A stretch of DNA of 64,000 bases from Colletes latitarsis (Eukaryota; Arthropoda; Insecta; Hymenoptera; Colletidae): positions 2,943,672 to 3,007,671 of the forward strand of contig NC_135134.1 of NCBI RefSeq assembly GCF_051014445.1, given 5' to 3'. Positions 36,038 through 47,742 of the stretch are shown here, piece by piece (within the stretch, counting starts at the first letter, position 1; every line of letters begins with the position of its first letter). Below the pieces are notes generated by a model. The model made no database searches, had not been told where the DNA came from, and saw only the letters and a program-made list of their open reading frames with translations. A program made the translations under genes and the position numbers.

Positions 36038-38148
36038 TCTGGGTTAGTTCTGGTATTTGCCCTCATCTGGCTCGCACTTTCGCATCCATCGCATACTTGA
36101 TGGCAAGATCCTGGCCTTTTTCTGGTTTGGATCACGTAGTAATGCGGTACAACACCGAAACTGTCAATTAAACCTGGTTGCGGTTAATATTTAAGAGGAT
36201 AACGCCGGTTATGTCTCGGTTAGGTCTGGGATTTGCCCTCATCTGGCTCGCACTTTCGCATCTATCGCATACTTGATGGCTAGATCCTGGCCTTTTTCTG
36301 GTTTGGATCACGTAGTAATGCGGTACCACAACGAAACTGTCAATTAAACCTGGTTGCGGTTAATATTTTAGAGGATAACGCCGGTTATGTCTCGGTTAGG
36401 TCTGGGATTTGCCCTCATCTGGCTCGTTCTTTCGCATTTTTCGCATACTTGTTGGCCAGATCCAGGCCTTTTTCTGGCTTGGACCACGTAGTAATTAGGT
36501 ACCACACTGAAACATTCAACTAAACCTGGTTCCGATTAATATTTTAGAGGATAACACCGGTTATGTCTGGGTTAGTTCTGGTATTTGCCCTCATCTGGCT
36601 CGCACTTTCGCATCTATCGCATACTTGTTGGCCAGATCCTGGCCTTTTTCAGGCTTGGATCACGTAGTAATGCGGTACCACACCGAAACTGTCAATTAAA
36701 CCTGGTTGCGGTTAATATTTTAGAGGATAACGCCGGTTATGTCTCGGTTAGGTCTGGGATTTGCCCTCATCTGGCTCGTTCTTTCGCATTTTTCGCATAC
36801 TTGTTGGCCAGATCCAGGCCTTTTTCTGGCTTGGACCACGTAGTAATTAGGTACCACACTGAAACATTCAACTAAACCTGGTTCCGATTAATATTTTAGA
36901 GGATAACGCCGGTTATGTCTAGGTTAGGTCTGGGATTTGCCCTCATCTGGCTCGCACTTTCGCATCTATCGCATACTTGATGGCTAGATCCTGGCCTTTT
37001 TCTGGTTTGGATCACGTAGTATTGCGGTACCACACCGAAACAGTCAATTAAACCTGGTTGCGAATAATATTTTAGAGGATAACGCCGGTTATGTCTCGGT
37101 TAGGTCTGGGATTTGCCCTCATCTGGCTCGCACTTTCGCATTTTTCGCATACTTGTTGGCCAGATCCTGGCCTTTTTCTGGCTTGGACCACGTAGTAATG
37201 TGGTACCACACTGAAACAATCAAATAAACCTGGTTCCGATTAATATTTTAGAGGATAACGCCGGCTATGTCTGGGATAGGTCTGGTATTCGCCCTTATCT
37301 GGCTCGTACTTTCGCATTTTTCGCATACTTGCTGGCCAGATCCTGGCCTTTTTCTGGTCTGTATCACGTAGTAATGTGGTACCAACTGAAATCGTCAACA
37401 AAAGCTGGTTCCGATTAGTATCTTAGAGGATAACGCTGGTTATGGCTGGGTTAGTTCTGGTATTTGCAATCATCTGGCTCGTACCTTCGCATTTTTCGCC
37501 TACTTGTTGTCAAGATCCTGGGCTTTTACCGGTTCGGATCACGTAGTAATGCGGTACCACACCGAAACAGTCAATTAAACCTGGTTGCGATTAATATTTT
37601 AGAGGATAACGCCGGTTATGTCTCGGTTAGGTCTGGGATTTGCCCTCATCTGGCTCGTACTTTCGCATTTTTCGCATACTTGTTGGCCAGATCCTGGCCT
37701 TTTTCAGGCTTGGACCACGTAGTAATTAGGTACCACACTGAAACATTCAACTAAACCTGGTTGCGGTTAATATTTTAGAGGATAACGCCGGTTATGTCTC
37801 GGTTAGGTCTGGGATTTGCCCTCATCTGGCTCGCACTTTCGCAGCTATCGCATACTTGATGGCTAGATCCTGGCCTTTTTCTGGTTTGGATCACGTAGTA
37901 ATGCGGTACCACACCGAAACAGTCAATTAAACCTGGTTGCGAATAATATTTTAGAGGATAACGCCGGTTATGTCTCGGTTAGGTCTGGGATTTGCCCTCA
38001 TCTGGCTCGTACCTTTGCATTTTTCGCCTACCTGTTGGCAAGATCCTGGGCTTTTTCTGGTTCGGATCACGTAGTAATGCGGTACCACACCGAAACAGAC
38101 AATTAAACCTGGTTGCGATTAATATTTTAGAGGATAACGCCGGTTATG
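36038..38148 (+). repeat. 12-monomer HOR B, unit 1 (2,111 bp)
   Basis: Order: D (GATGGCAAGATCC, TACAACACCG), D' (ACAACGAAAC), T' (CTCGTTCTTTCGC, GATCCAGGCC), D/T chimera, T', D with GTATTGCGG, Q-like with CAATCAAATAAACC, R (CGCCCTTATCTGG, GTACCAACTGAAATCG), N (TTTTACCGG variant), T with CAGGCTTGG, D', N2 (CTACCTGTTGGCAAG, CAGACAATTAAACC). Length equals HOR A exactly, but the second half of the order differs. About five substitutions were noticed against unit 2. Similarity extends about 0.1 kb left of 36038. Confidence 0.88.
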
Positions 38149-40259
38149 TCTGGGTTAGTTCTGGTATTTGCCCTCATCTGGCTCGCACTTTCGCATCTAT
38201 CGCATACTTGATGGCAAGATCCTGGCCTTTTTCTGGTTTGGATCACGTAGTAATGCGGTACAACACCGAAACTGTCAATTAAACCTGGTTGCGGTTAATA
38301 TTTTAGAGGATAACGCCGGTTATGTCTCGGTTAGGTCTGGGATTTGCCCTCATCTGGCTCGCACTTTCGCATCTATCGCATACTTGATGGCTAGATCCTG
38401 GCCTTTTTCTGGTTTGGATCACGTAGTAATGCGGTACCACAACGAAACTGTCAATTAAACCTGGTTGCGGTTAATATTTTAGAGGATAACGCCGGTTATG
38501 TCTCGGTTAGGTCTGGGATTTGCCCTCATCTGGCTCGTTCTTTCGCATTTTTCGCATACTTGTTGGCCAGATCCAGGCCTTTTTCTGGCTTGGACCACGT
38601 AGTAATTAGGTACCACACTGAAACATTCAACTAAACCTGGTTCCGATTAATATTTTAGAGGATAACACCGGTTATGTCTGGGTTAGTTCTGGTATTTGCC
38701 CTCATCTGGCTCGCACTTTCGCATCTATCGCATACTTGTTGGCCAGATCCTGGCCTTTTTCAGGCTTGGATCACGTAGTAATGCGGTACCACACCGAAAC
38801 TGTCAATTAAACCTGGTTGCGGTTAATATTTTAGAGGATAACGCCGGTTATGTCTCGGTTAGGTCTGGGATTTGCCCTCATCTGGCTCGTTCTTTCGCAT
38901 TTTTCGCATACTTGTTGGCCAGATCCAGGCCTTTTTCTGGCTTGGACCACGTAGTAATTAGGTACCACACTGAAACATTCAACTAAACCTGGTTCCGATT
39001 AATATTTTAGAGGATAACGCCGGTTATGTCTAGGTTAGGTCTGGGATTTGCCCTCATCTGGCTCGCACTTTCGCATCTATCGCATACTTGATGGCTAGAT
39101 CCTGGCCTTTTTCTGGTTTGGATCACGTAGTATTGCGGTACCACACCGAAACAGTCAATTAAACCTGGTTGCGAATAATATTTTAGAGGATAACGCCGGT
39201 TATGTCTCGGTTAGGTCTGGGATTTGCCCTCATCTGGCTCGCACTTTCGCATTTTTCGCATACTTGTTGGCCAGATCCTGGCCTTTTTCTGGCTTGGACC
39301 ACGTAGTAATGTGGTACCACACTGAAACAATCAAATAAACCTGGTTCCGATTAATATTTTAGAGGATAACGCCGGCTATGTCTGGGATAGGTCTGGTATT
39401 CGCCCTTATCTGGCTCGTACTTTCGCATTTTTCGCATACTTGCTGGCCAGATCCTGGCCTTTTTCTGGTCTGTATCACGTAGTAATGTGGTACCAACTGA
39501 AATCGTCAACAAAAGCTGGTTCCGATTAGTATCTTAGAGGATAACGCTGGTTATGGCTGGGTTAGTTCTGGTATTTGCAATCATCTGGCTCGTACCTTCG
39601 CATTTTTCGCCAACTTGTTGTCAAGATCCTGGGCTTTTACTGGTTCGGATCACGTAGTAATGCGGTACCACACCGAAACAGTCAATTAAACCTGGTTGCG
39701 ATTAATATTTTAGAGGATAACGCCGGTTATGTCTCGGTTAGGTCTGGGATTTGCCCTCATCTGGCTCGTACTTTCGCATTTTTCGCATACTTGTTGGCCA
39801 GATCCTGGCCTTTTTCAGGCTTGGACCACGTAGTAATTAGGTACCACACTGAAACATTCAACTAAACCTGGTTGCGGTTAATATTTTAGAGGATAACGCC
39901 GGTTATGTCTCGGTTAGGTCTGGGATTTGCCCTCATCTGGCTCGCACTTTCGCATCTATCGCATACTTGATGGCTAGATCCTGGCCTTTTTCTGGTTTGG
40001 ATCACGTAGTAATGCGGTACCACACCGAAACAGTCAATTAAACCTGGTTGCGAATAATATTTTAGAGGATAACGCCGGTTATGTCTCGGTTAGGTCTGGG
40101 ATTTGCCCTCATCTGGCTCGTACCTTTGCATTTTTCGCCTACCTGTTGGCAAGATCCTGGGCTTTTTCTGGTTCGGATCACGTAGTAATGCGGTACCACA
40201 CCGAAACAGACAATTAAACCTGGTTGCGATTAATATTTTAGAGGATAACGCCGGTTATG
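38149..40259 (+). repeat. 12-monomer HOR B, unit 2 (2,111 bp)
   Basis: Exact-length repeat of unit 1. Noticed differences: CATCTATC for CATCCATC near the start, TTTTAGAGG for TTTAAGAGG, CGCCAACTTG for CGCCTACTTG in N, TTTTACTGG for TTTTACCGG, and GCATCTATCG for GCAGCTATCG in the eleventh monomer. Confidence 0.88.
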
Positions 40260-40849
40260 TCTGGGTTAGTTCTGGTATTTGCCCTCATCTGGCTCGCACT
40301 TTCGCATCTATCGCATACTTGATGGCAAGATCCTGGCCTTTTTCTGGTTTGGATCACGTAGTAATGCGGTACAACACCGAAACTGTCAATTAAACCTGGT
40401 TGCGGTTAATATTTTAGAGGATAACGCCGGTTATGTCTCGGTTAGGTCTGGGATTTGCCCTCATCTGGCTCGCACTTTCGCATCTATCGCATACTTGATG
40501 GCTAGATCCTGGCCTTTTTCTGGTTTGGATCACGTAGTAATGCGGTACCACAACGAAACTGTCAATTAAACCTGGTTGCGGTTAATATTTTAGAGGATAA
40601 CGCCGGTTATGTCTCGGTTAGGTCTGGGATTTGCCCTCATCTGGCTCGTTCTTTCGCATTTTTCGCATACTTGTTGGCCAGATCCAGGCCTTTTTCTGGC
40701 TTGGACCACGTAGTAATTAGGTACCACACTGAAACATTCGACTAAACCTGGTTCCGATTAATATTTTAGAGGATAACACCGGTTATGTCTGGGTTAGTTC
40801 TGGTATTTGCCCTCATCTGGCTCGCACTTTCGCATCTATCGCATACTTG
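40260..40849 (+). repeat. 12-monomer HOR B, unit 3 (truncated, ~3.3 monomers)
   Basis: It continues the HOR B order through D, D', T' and part of the fourth monomer. It then departs at about 40850 (ACTTGATGG where unit 2 has ACTTGTTGG), entering a D' monomer with an unusual GGGTTTTTTCTGG. Confidence 0.85.
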
Positions 40850-40879
40850 ATGGCTAGATCCTGGGTTTTTTCTGGTTTG

Positions 40880-43075
40880 GATCACGTAGTAATGCGGTAC
40901 CACACCGAAACAGTCAATTAAACCTGGTTGCGAATAATATTTTAGAGGATAACGCCGGTTATGTCTCGGTTAGGTCTGGGATTTGCCCTCATCTGGCTCG
41001 TACCTTTGCATTTTTCGCCTACCTGTTGGCAAGATCCTGGGCTTTTTCTAGTTCGGATCACGTAGTAATGCGGTACCACACCGAAACTGTCAATTAAACC
41101 TGGTTGCGATTAATATTTTAGAGGATAACGCCGGTTATGTCTCGGTTAGGTCTGGGATTTGCCCTCATCTGGCTCGCACTTTCGCATCTATCGCATACTT
41201 GATGGCTAGATCCTGGCCTTTTTCTGGTTTGGATGACGTAGTAATGCGGAACCACACCGAAACACTCAATTAAACCTGGTTGCGATTAATATTTTAGAGG
41301 ACAACGCCGGTTATGTCTCGGTTAGGTCTGGGATTTGCCCTGATCTGGCTCCTACTTTCGCATTTTTCGCATACTTGTTGGCCAGATCCTGGGCTTTTCC
41401 TGGTTTGGATCAAGTAGTAATATGGTACCACACTGAAACAGTCAATTAAACCTGGTTCCGATTAATATTTTAGAGGATAACGCCGGTTATGTCTCGGTTA
41501 GGACTGGGATTTGTCCTCATCTGGCTCGTACCTTCGCATTTTTCGCCTACTTGTTGTCAAGATCCTGGGCTTTTTCTGGTTCGGATCACGTAGTAATGCG
41601 GTACCACACCGAAACAGACAATTAAACCTGGTTGCGATTAATATTTTAGAGGATAACGCCGGTTATGTCTGGGTTAGTTCTGGTATTTGCCCTCATCTGG
41701 CTCGCACTTTCGCATCTATCGCATACTTGATGGCTAGATCCTGGCCTTTTTCTGGTTTGGATCACGTAGTAATGCGGTACAACGCCGAAACTGTCAATTA
41801 AACCTGGTTGCGGTTAATATTTTAGAGGATAACGCCGGTTATGTCTCGGTTAGGTCTGGGATTTGCCCTCATCTGGCTCGTTCTTTCGCATTTTTCGCAT
41901 ACTTGTTGGCCAGATCCAGGCCTTTTTCTGGCTTGGACCACGTAGTAATTAGGTACCACACTGAAACATTCAACTAAACCTGGTTCCGATTAATATTTTA
42001 GAGGATAACACCGGTTATGTCTTGGTTAGTTCTGGTATTTGCCCTCATCTGGCTCGCACTTTCGCATCTATCGCATACTTGATGGCTAGATCCTGGCCTT
42101 TTTCTGGTTTGGATCACGTAGTATTGCGGTACCACATCGAATCTGTCAATTAAACCTGGCTGCGATTAATGATTTAGAGGATAACGCCGGTTATGTCTCG
42201 TTTAGGTCTGGGATTTGCCCTCATCTGGCTGGTACTTTCGCATTTTTCGCATACTTGTTGGCCAGATCCTGGCCTTTTTCAGGCTTGGACCACGTAGTAA
42301 TTAGGTACCACACTGAAACATTCAACTAAACCTGGTTCCGATTAATATTTTAGAGGATAGCGCCGGTTATGTCTAGGTTAGGTCTGGGATTTGCCCTCAT
42401 CTGGCTCGCACTTTCGCATCTATCGCATACTTGATGGCTAGATCCTGGCCTTTTTCTGGTTTGGATCACGTAGTATTGCGGTACCACACCGAAACATTCA
42501 ATTAAACCTGGTTGCGAATAATATTTTAGAGGATAACGCCGGTTATGTCTCGGTTAGGTCTGGGATTTGCCCTCATCTGGCTCGCACTTTCGCATTTTTC
42601 GCATACTTGTTGGCCAGATCCTGGCCTTTTTCTGGCTTGGACCACGTAGTAATGTGGTACCACACTGAAACAATCAAATAAACCTGGTTCCGATTAATAT
42701 TTTAGAGGATAACGCCGGCTATGTCTGGGATAGTTCCGGTATTCGCCCTTATCTGGCTCGTACTTTCGCATTTTTCGCATACTTGCTGGCCAGATCCTGG
42801 CCTTTTTCTGGACTGTATCACGTAGTAATGTGGTACCACACTGAAATCGTCAACAAAAGCTGGTTCCGATTAGTATCTTAGAGGATAACGCTGGTTATGG
42901 CTGGGTTAGTTCTGGTATTTGCAATCATCTGGCTCGTACCTTAGCATTGTTCGCCTACTTGTTTTCAAGATCCTGGGCTCTTTCTGGTTTGGATCACGTA
43001 GTAATGCGGTACCACACCGTAACAGACAATTAAACCTGGTTGCGATTAATATTTTGGGGGATAACGCCGGTTATG
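40880..43075 (+). repeat. 2.2-kb tract copied to 47743-49938 (offset 6,863 bp)
   Basis: About 12.5 monomers share private markers with the downstream copy: TTTTTCTAGTTCGG, GGATGACGTAG with GCGGAACC, GAGGACAACGCC, TTAGGACTGGGATTTGTCC, TACAACGCCG, AATGATTTAGAGG, GATAGCGCC and GATAGTTCCGG. Small differences, such as GTCTTGGTTAG here and GTATTGTGG in the copy, show they have begun to diverge. Confidence 0.86.
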
Positions 43076-44353
43076 TCTCGGTTAGGTCTGGGATTTGCCC
43101 TCATCTGGCTCGCACTTTCGCAGCTATCGCATACTTGATGGCTAGATCCTGGCCTTTTTCTGGTTTGGATCACGTAGTAATGCGGTACCACACCGAAACA
43201 GTCAATTAAACCTGGTTGCGAATAATATTTTAGAGGATAACGCCGGTTATGTCTCGGTTAGGTCTGGGATTTGCCCTCATCTGGCTCGTACCTTTGCATT
43301 TTTCGCCTACCTGTTGGCAAGATCCTGGGCTTTTTCTGGTTCGGATCACGTAGTAATGCGGTACCACACCGAAACAGACAATTAAACCTGGTTGCGATTA
43401 ATATTTTAGAGGATAACGCCGGTTATGTCTGGGTTAGTTCTGGTATTTGCCCTCATCTGGCTCGCACTTTCGCATCTATCGCATACTTGATGGCAAGATC
43501 CTGGCCTTTTTCTGGTTTGGATCACGTAGTAATGCGGTACAACACCGAAACTGTCAATTAAACCTGGTTGCGGTTAATATTTTAGAGGATAACGCCGGTT
43601 ATGTCTCGGTTAGGTCTGGGATTTGCCCTCATCTGGCTCGCACTTTCGCATCTATCGCATACTTGATGGCTAGATCCTGGCCTTTTTCTGGTTTGGATCA
43701 CGTAGTAATGCGGTACCACAACGAAACTGTCAATTAAACCTGGTTGCGGTTAATATTTTAGAGGATAACGCCGGTTATGTCTCGGTTAGGTCTGGGATTT
43801 GCCCTCATCTGGCTCGTTCTTTCGCATTTTTCGCATACTTGTTGGCCAGATCCAGGCCTTTTTCTGGCTTGGACCACGTAGTAATTAGGTACCACACTGA
43901 AACATTCAACTAAACCTGGTTCCGATTAATATTTTAGAGGATAACACCGGTTATGTCTGGGTTAGTTCTGGTATTTGCCCTCATCTGGCTCGCACTTTCG
44001 CATCTATCGCATACTTGTTGGCCAGATCCTGGCCTTTTTCAGGCTTGGATCACGTAGTAATGCGGTACCACACCGAAACTGTCAATTAAACCTGGTTGCG
44101 GTTAATATTTTAGAGGATAACGCCGGTTATGTCTCGGTTAGGTCTGGGATTTGCCCTCATCTGGCTCGTTCTTTCGCATTTTTCGCATACTTGTTGGCCA
44201 GATCCAGGCCTTTTTCTGGCTTGGACCACGTAGTAATTAGGTACCACACTGAAACATTCAACTAAACCTGGTTCCGATTAATATTTTAGAGGATAACGCC
44301 GGTTATGTCTAGGTTAGGTCTGGGATTTGCCCTCATCTGGCTCGCACTTTCGC
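43076..44353 (+). repeat. Copy of HOR B segment 37797-39074 (offset 5,279 bp)
   Basis: Starts with the GCAGCTATCG D' monomer, then N2, and crosses the HOR B unit boundary into D, D', T', D/T chimera and T'. The GCAGC marker is found in HOR B unit 1 (37852) but not unit 2, so this copy derives from the unit 1/unit 2 junction. Confidence 0.85.
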
Positions 44354-44804
44354 AGCTATCGCATACTTGATGGCTAGATCCTGGCCTTTTTCTGGTTTGG
44401 ATCACGTAGTAATGCGGTACCACACCGAAACAGTCAATTAAACCTGGTTGCGAATAATATTTTAGAGGATAACGCCGGTTATGTCTCGGTTAGGTCTGGG
44501 ATTTGCCCTCATCTGGCTCGTACCTTTGCATTTTTCGCCTACCTGTTGGCAAGATCCTGGGCTTTTTCTGGTTCGGATCACGTAGTAATGCGGTACCACA
44601 CCGAAACTGTCAATTAAACCTGGTTGCGGTTAATATTTTAGAGGATAACGCCGGTTATGTCTCGGTTAGGTCTGGGATTTGCCCTCATCTGGCTCGTTCT
44701 TTCGCATTTTTCGCATACTTGTTGGCCAGATCCAGGCCTTTTTCTGGCTTGGACCACGTAGTAATTAGGTACCACACTGAAACATTCAACTAAACCTGGT
44801 TCCG

Positions 44805-45858
44805 ATTAATATTTTAGAGGATAACGCCGGTTATGTCTCGGTTAGGTCTGGGATTTGCCCTCATCTGGCTCGCACTTTCGCATTTTTCGCATACTTGTTG
44901 GCCAGATCCTGGCCTTTTTCTGGCTTGGACCACGTAGTAATGTGGTACCACACTGAAACAATCAAATAAACCTGGTTCCGATTAATATTTTAGAGGATAA
45001 CGCCGGCTATGTCTGGGATAGGTCTGGTATTCGCCCTTATCTGGCTCGTACTTTCGCATTTTTCGCATACTTGCTGGCCAGATCCTGGCCTTTTTCTGGT
45101 CTGTATCACGTAGTAATGTGGTACCAACTGAAATCGTCAACAAAAGCTGGTTCCGATTAGTATCTTAGAGGATAACGCTGGTTATGGCTGGGTTAGTTCT
45201 GGTATTTGCAATCATCTGGCTCGTACCTTCGCATTTTTCGCCTACTTGTTGTCAAGATCCTGGGCTTTTACTGGTTCGGATCACGTAGTAATGCGGTACC
45301 ACACCGAAACAGTCAATTAAACCTGGTTGCGATTAATATTTTAGAGGATAACGCCGGTTATGTCTCGGTTAGGTCTGGGATTTGCCCTCATCTGGCTCGT
45401 ACTTTCGCATTTTTCGCATACTTGTTGGCCAGATCCTGGCCTTTTTCAGGCTTGGACCACGTAGTAATTAGGTACCACACTGAAACATTCAACTAAACCT
45501 GGTTGCGGTTAATATTTTAGAGGATAACGCCGGTTATGTCTCGGTTAGGTCTGGGATTTGCCCTCATCTGGCTCGCACTTTCGCATCTATCGCATACTTG
45601 ATGGCTAGATCCTGGCCTTTTTCTGGTTTGGATCACGTAGTAATGCGGTACCACACCGAAACAGTCAATTAAACCTGGTTGCGAATAATATTTTAGAGGA
45701 TAACGCCGGTTATGTCTCGGTTAGGTCTGGGATTTGCCCTCATCTGGCTCGTACCTTTGCATTTTTCGCCTACCTGTTGGCAAGATCCTGGGCTTTTTCT
45801 GGTTCGGATCACGTAGTAATGCGGTACCACACCGAAACTGTCAATTAAACCTGGTTCC
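44805..45858 (+). repeat. Copy of HOR B segment Q-R-N-T-D'-N2 (offset 5,631 bp to 39174)
   Basis: Q-like with CAATCAAATAAACC, R with GTACCAACTGAAATCG, N with TTTTACTGG, T with CAGGCTTGG and GCGGTTAAT, D' with GCGAATAAT, and N2 follow as in 39205-40205. The last ~0.67 kb (from 45187) is copied again at 50115-50786 (offset 4,928 bp). The match to HOR B stops at about 45836, where the tail changes to CTGTCAATTAAACC. Confidence 0.83.
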
Positions 45859-46308
45859 GATTAATATTTTAGAGGATAACGCCGGTTATGTCTCGGTTAG
45901 GTCTGGGATTTGCCCTCATCTGGCTCGTACCTTCGCATTTTTCGCCTACTTGTTGTCAAGATCCTGGGCTTTTTCTGGTTCGGATCACGTAGTAATGCGG
46001 TACCACACCGAAACAGACAATTAAACCTGGTTGCGATTAATATTTTAGAGGATAACGCCGGTTATGTCTGGGTTAGTTCTGGTATTTGCCCTCATCTGGC
46101 TCGCACTTTCGCATCTATCGCATACTTGATGGCTAGATCCTGGTCTTTTTCTGGTTTGGATCACGTAGTAATGCGGTACAACACCGAAACTGTCAATTAA
46201 ACCTGGTTGCGGTTAATATTTTAGAGGATAACGCCGGTTATATCTCGGTTAGGTCTGGGATTTGCCCTCATCTGGCTCGCACTTTCGCATCTATCGCATA
46301 CTTGATGG

Positions 46309-47474
46309 CCAGATCCAGGCCTTTTTCTGGCTTGGACCACGTAGTAATTAGGTACCACACTGAAACATTCAACTAAACCTGGTTCCGATTAATATTTTAG
46401 AGGATAACACCGGTTATGTCTGGGTTAGTTCTGGTATTTGCCCTCATCTGGCTCGCACTTTCGCAACTATCGCATACTTGATGGCTAGATCCTGGCCTTT
46501 TTCTGGTTTGGATCACGTAGTATTGCGGTACCACATCGAAACTGTCAATTAAACCTGGTTGCGATTAATGATTTAGAGGATAACGCCGGTTATGTCTCGT
46601 TTAGGTCTGGGATTTGCCCTCATCTGGCTGGTACTTTCGCATTTTTCGCATACTTGTTGGCCAGATCCTGGCCTTTTTCAGGCTTGGACCACGTAGTAAT
46701 TAGGTACCACACTGAAACATTCAACTAAACCTGGTTCCGATTAATATTTTAGAGGATAACGCCGGTTATGTCTAGGTTAGGTCTGGGATTTGCCCTCATC
46801 TGGCTCGCACTTTCGCATCTATCGCATACTTGATGGCTAGATCCTGGCCTTTTTCTGGTTTGGATCACGTAGTATTGCGGTACCACACCGAAACAGTCAA
46901 TTAAACCTGGTTGCGAATAATATTTTAGAGGATAACGCCGGTTATGTCTCGGTTAGGTCTGGGATTTGCCCTCATCTGGCTCGCACTTTCGCATTTTTCG
47001 CATACTTGTTGGCCAGATCCTGGCCTTTTTCTGGCTTGGACCACGTAGTAATGTGGTACCACACTGAAACAATCAAATAAACCTGGTTCCGATTAATATT
47101 TTAGAGGATAACGCCGGCTATGTCTGGGATAGGTCTGGTATTCGCCCTTATCTGGCTCGTACTTTCGCATTTTTCGCATACTTGCTGGCCAGATCCTGGC
47201 CTTTTTCTGGTCTGTATCACGTAGTAATGTGGTACCACACTGAAATCGTCAACAAAAGCTGGTTCCGATTAGTATCTTAGAGGATAACGCTGGTTATGGC
47301 TGGGTTAGTTCTGGTATTTGCAATCATCTGGCTCGTACCTTAGCATTGTTCGCCTACTTGTTTTCAAGATCCTGGGCTCTTTCTGGTTTGGATCACGTAG
47401 TAATGCGGTACCACACCGTAACAGACAATTAAACCTGGTTGCGAGTAATATTTTGGGGGATAACGCCGGTTATG
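46309..47474 (+). repeat. 1.17-kb tract, middle of three copies
   Basis: Equivalent to 41910-43075 (offset 4,399 bp) and 48773-49938 (offset 2,464 bp). Shared features are GATAACACC, GTATTGCGG with ACATCG, AATGATTTAGAGG, GTCTCGTTTAGG, GGCTGGTACTTTCG, an R with CGTCAACAAAAGC, and an N with ACCTTAGCATTGTTCGCC and TTGTTTTCAAG. The left end is inside a chimeric D'/T' monomer. Confidence 0.83.
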
Positions 47475-47742
47475 TCACGGTTAGGTCTGGGATTTGCACT
47501 CATCTGGCTCGTACCTTTGCATTTTTCGCATACTTGCTGGCCAGATCCTGGCCTTTTTCAGGCTTGGACCACGTAGTAATTAGGTACCACACTGAAACGT
47601 TCAACTAAACCTGGTTGCGGTTAATATTTTAGAGGATAACGCCGGTTATGTCTCGGTTAGGTCTGGGATTTGCCCTCATCTGGCTCGCACTTTCGCATCT
47701 ATCGCATACTTGATGGCTAGATCCTGGCCTTTTTCTGGTTTG

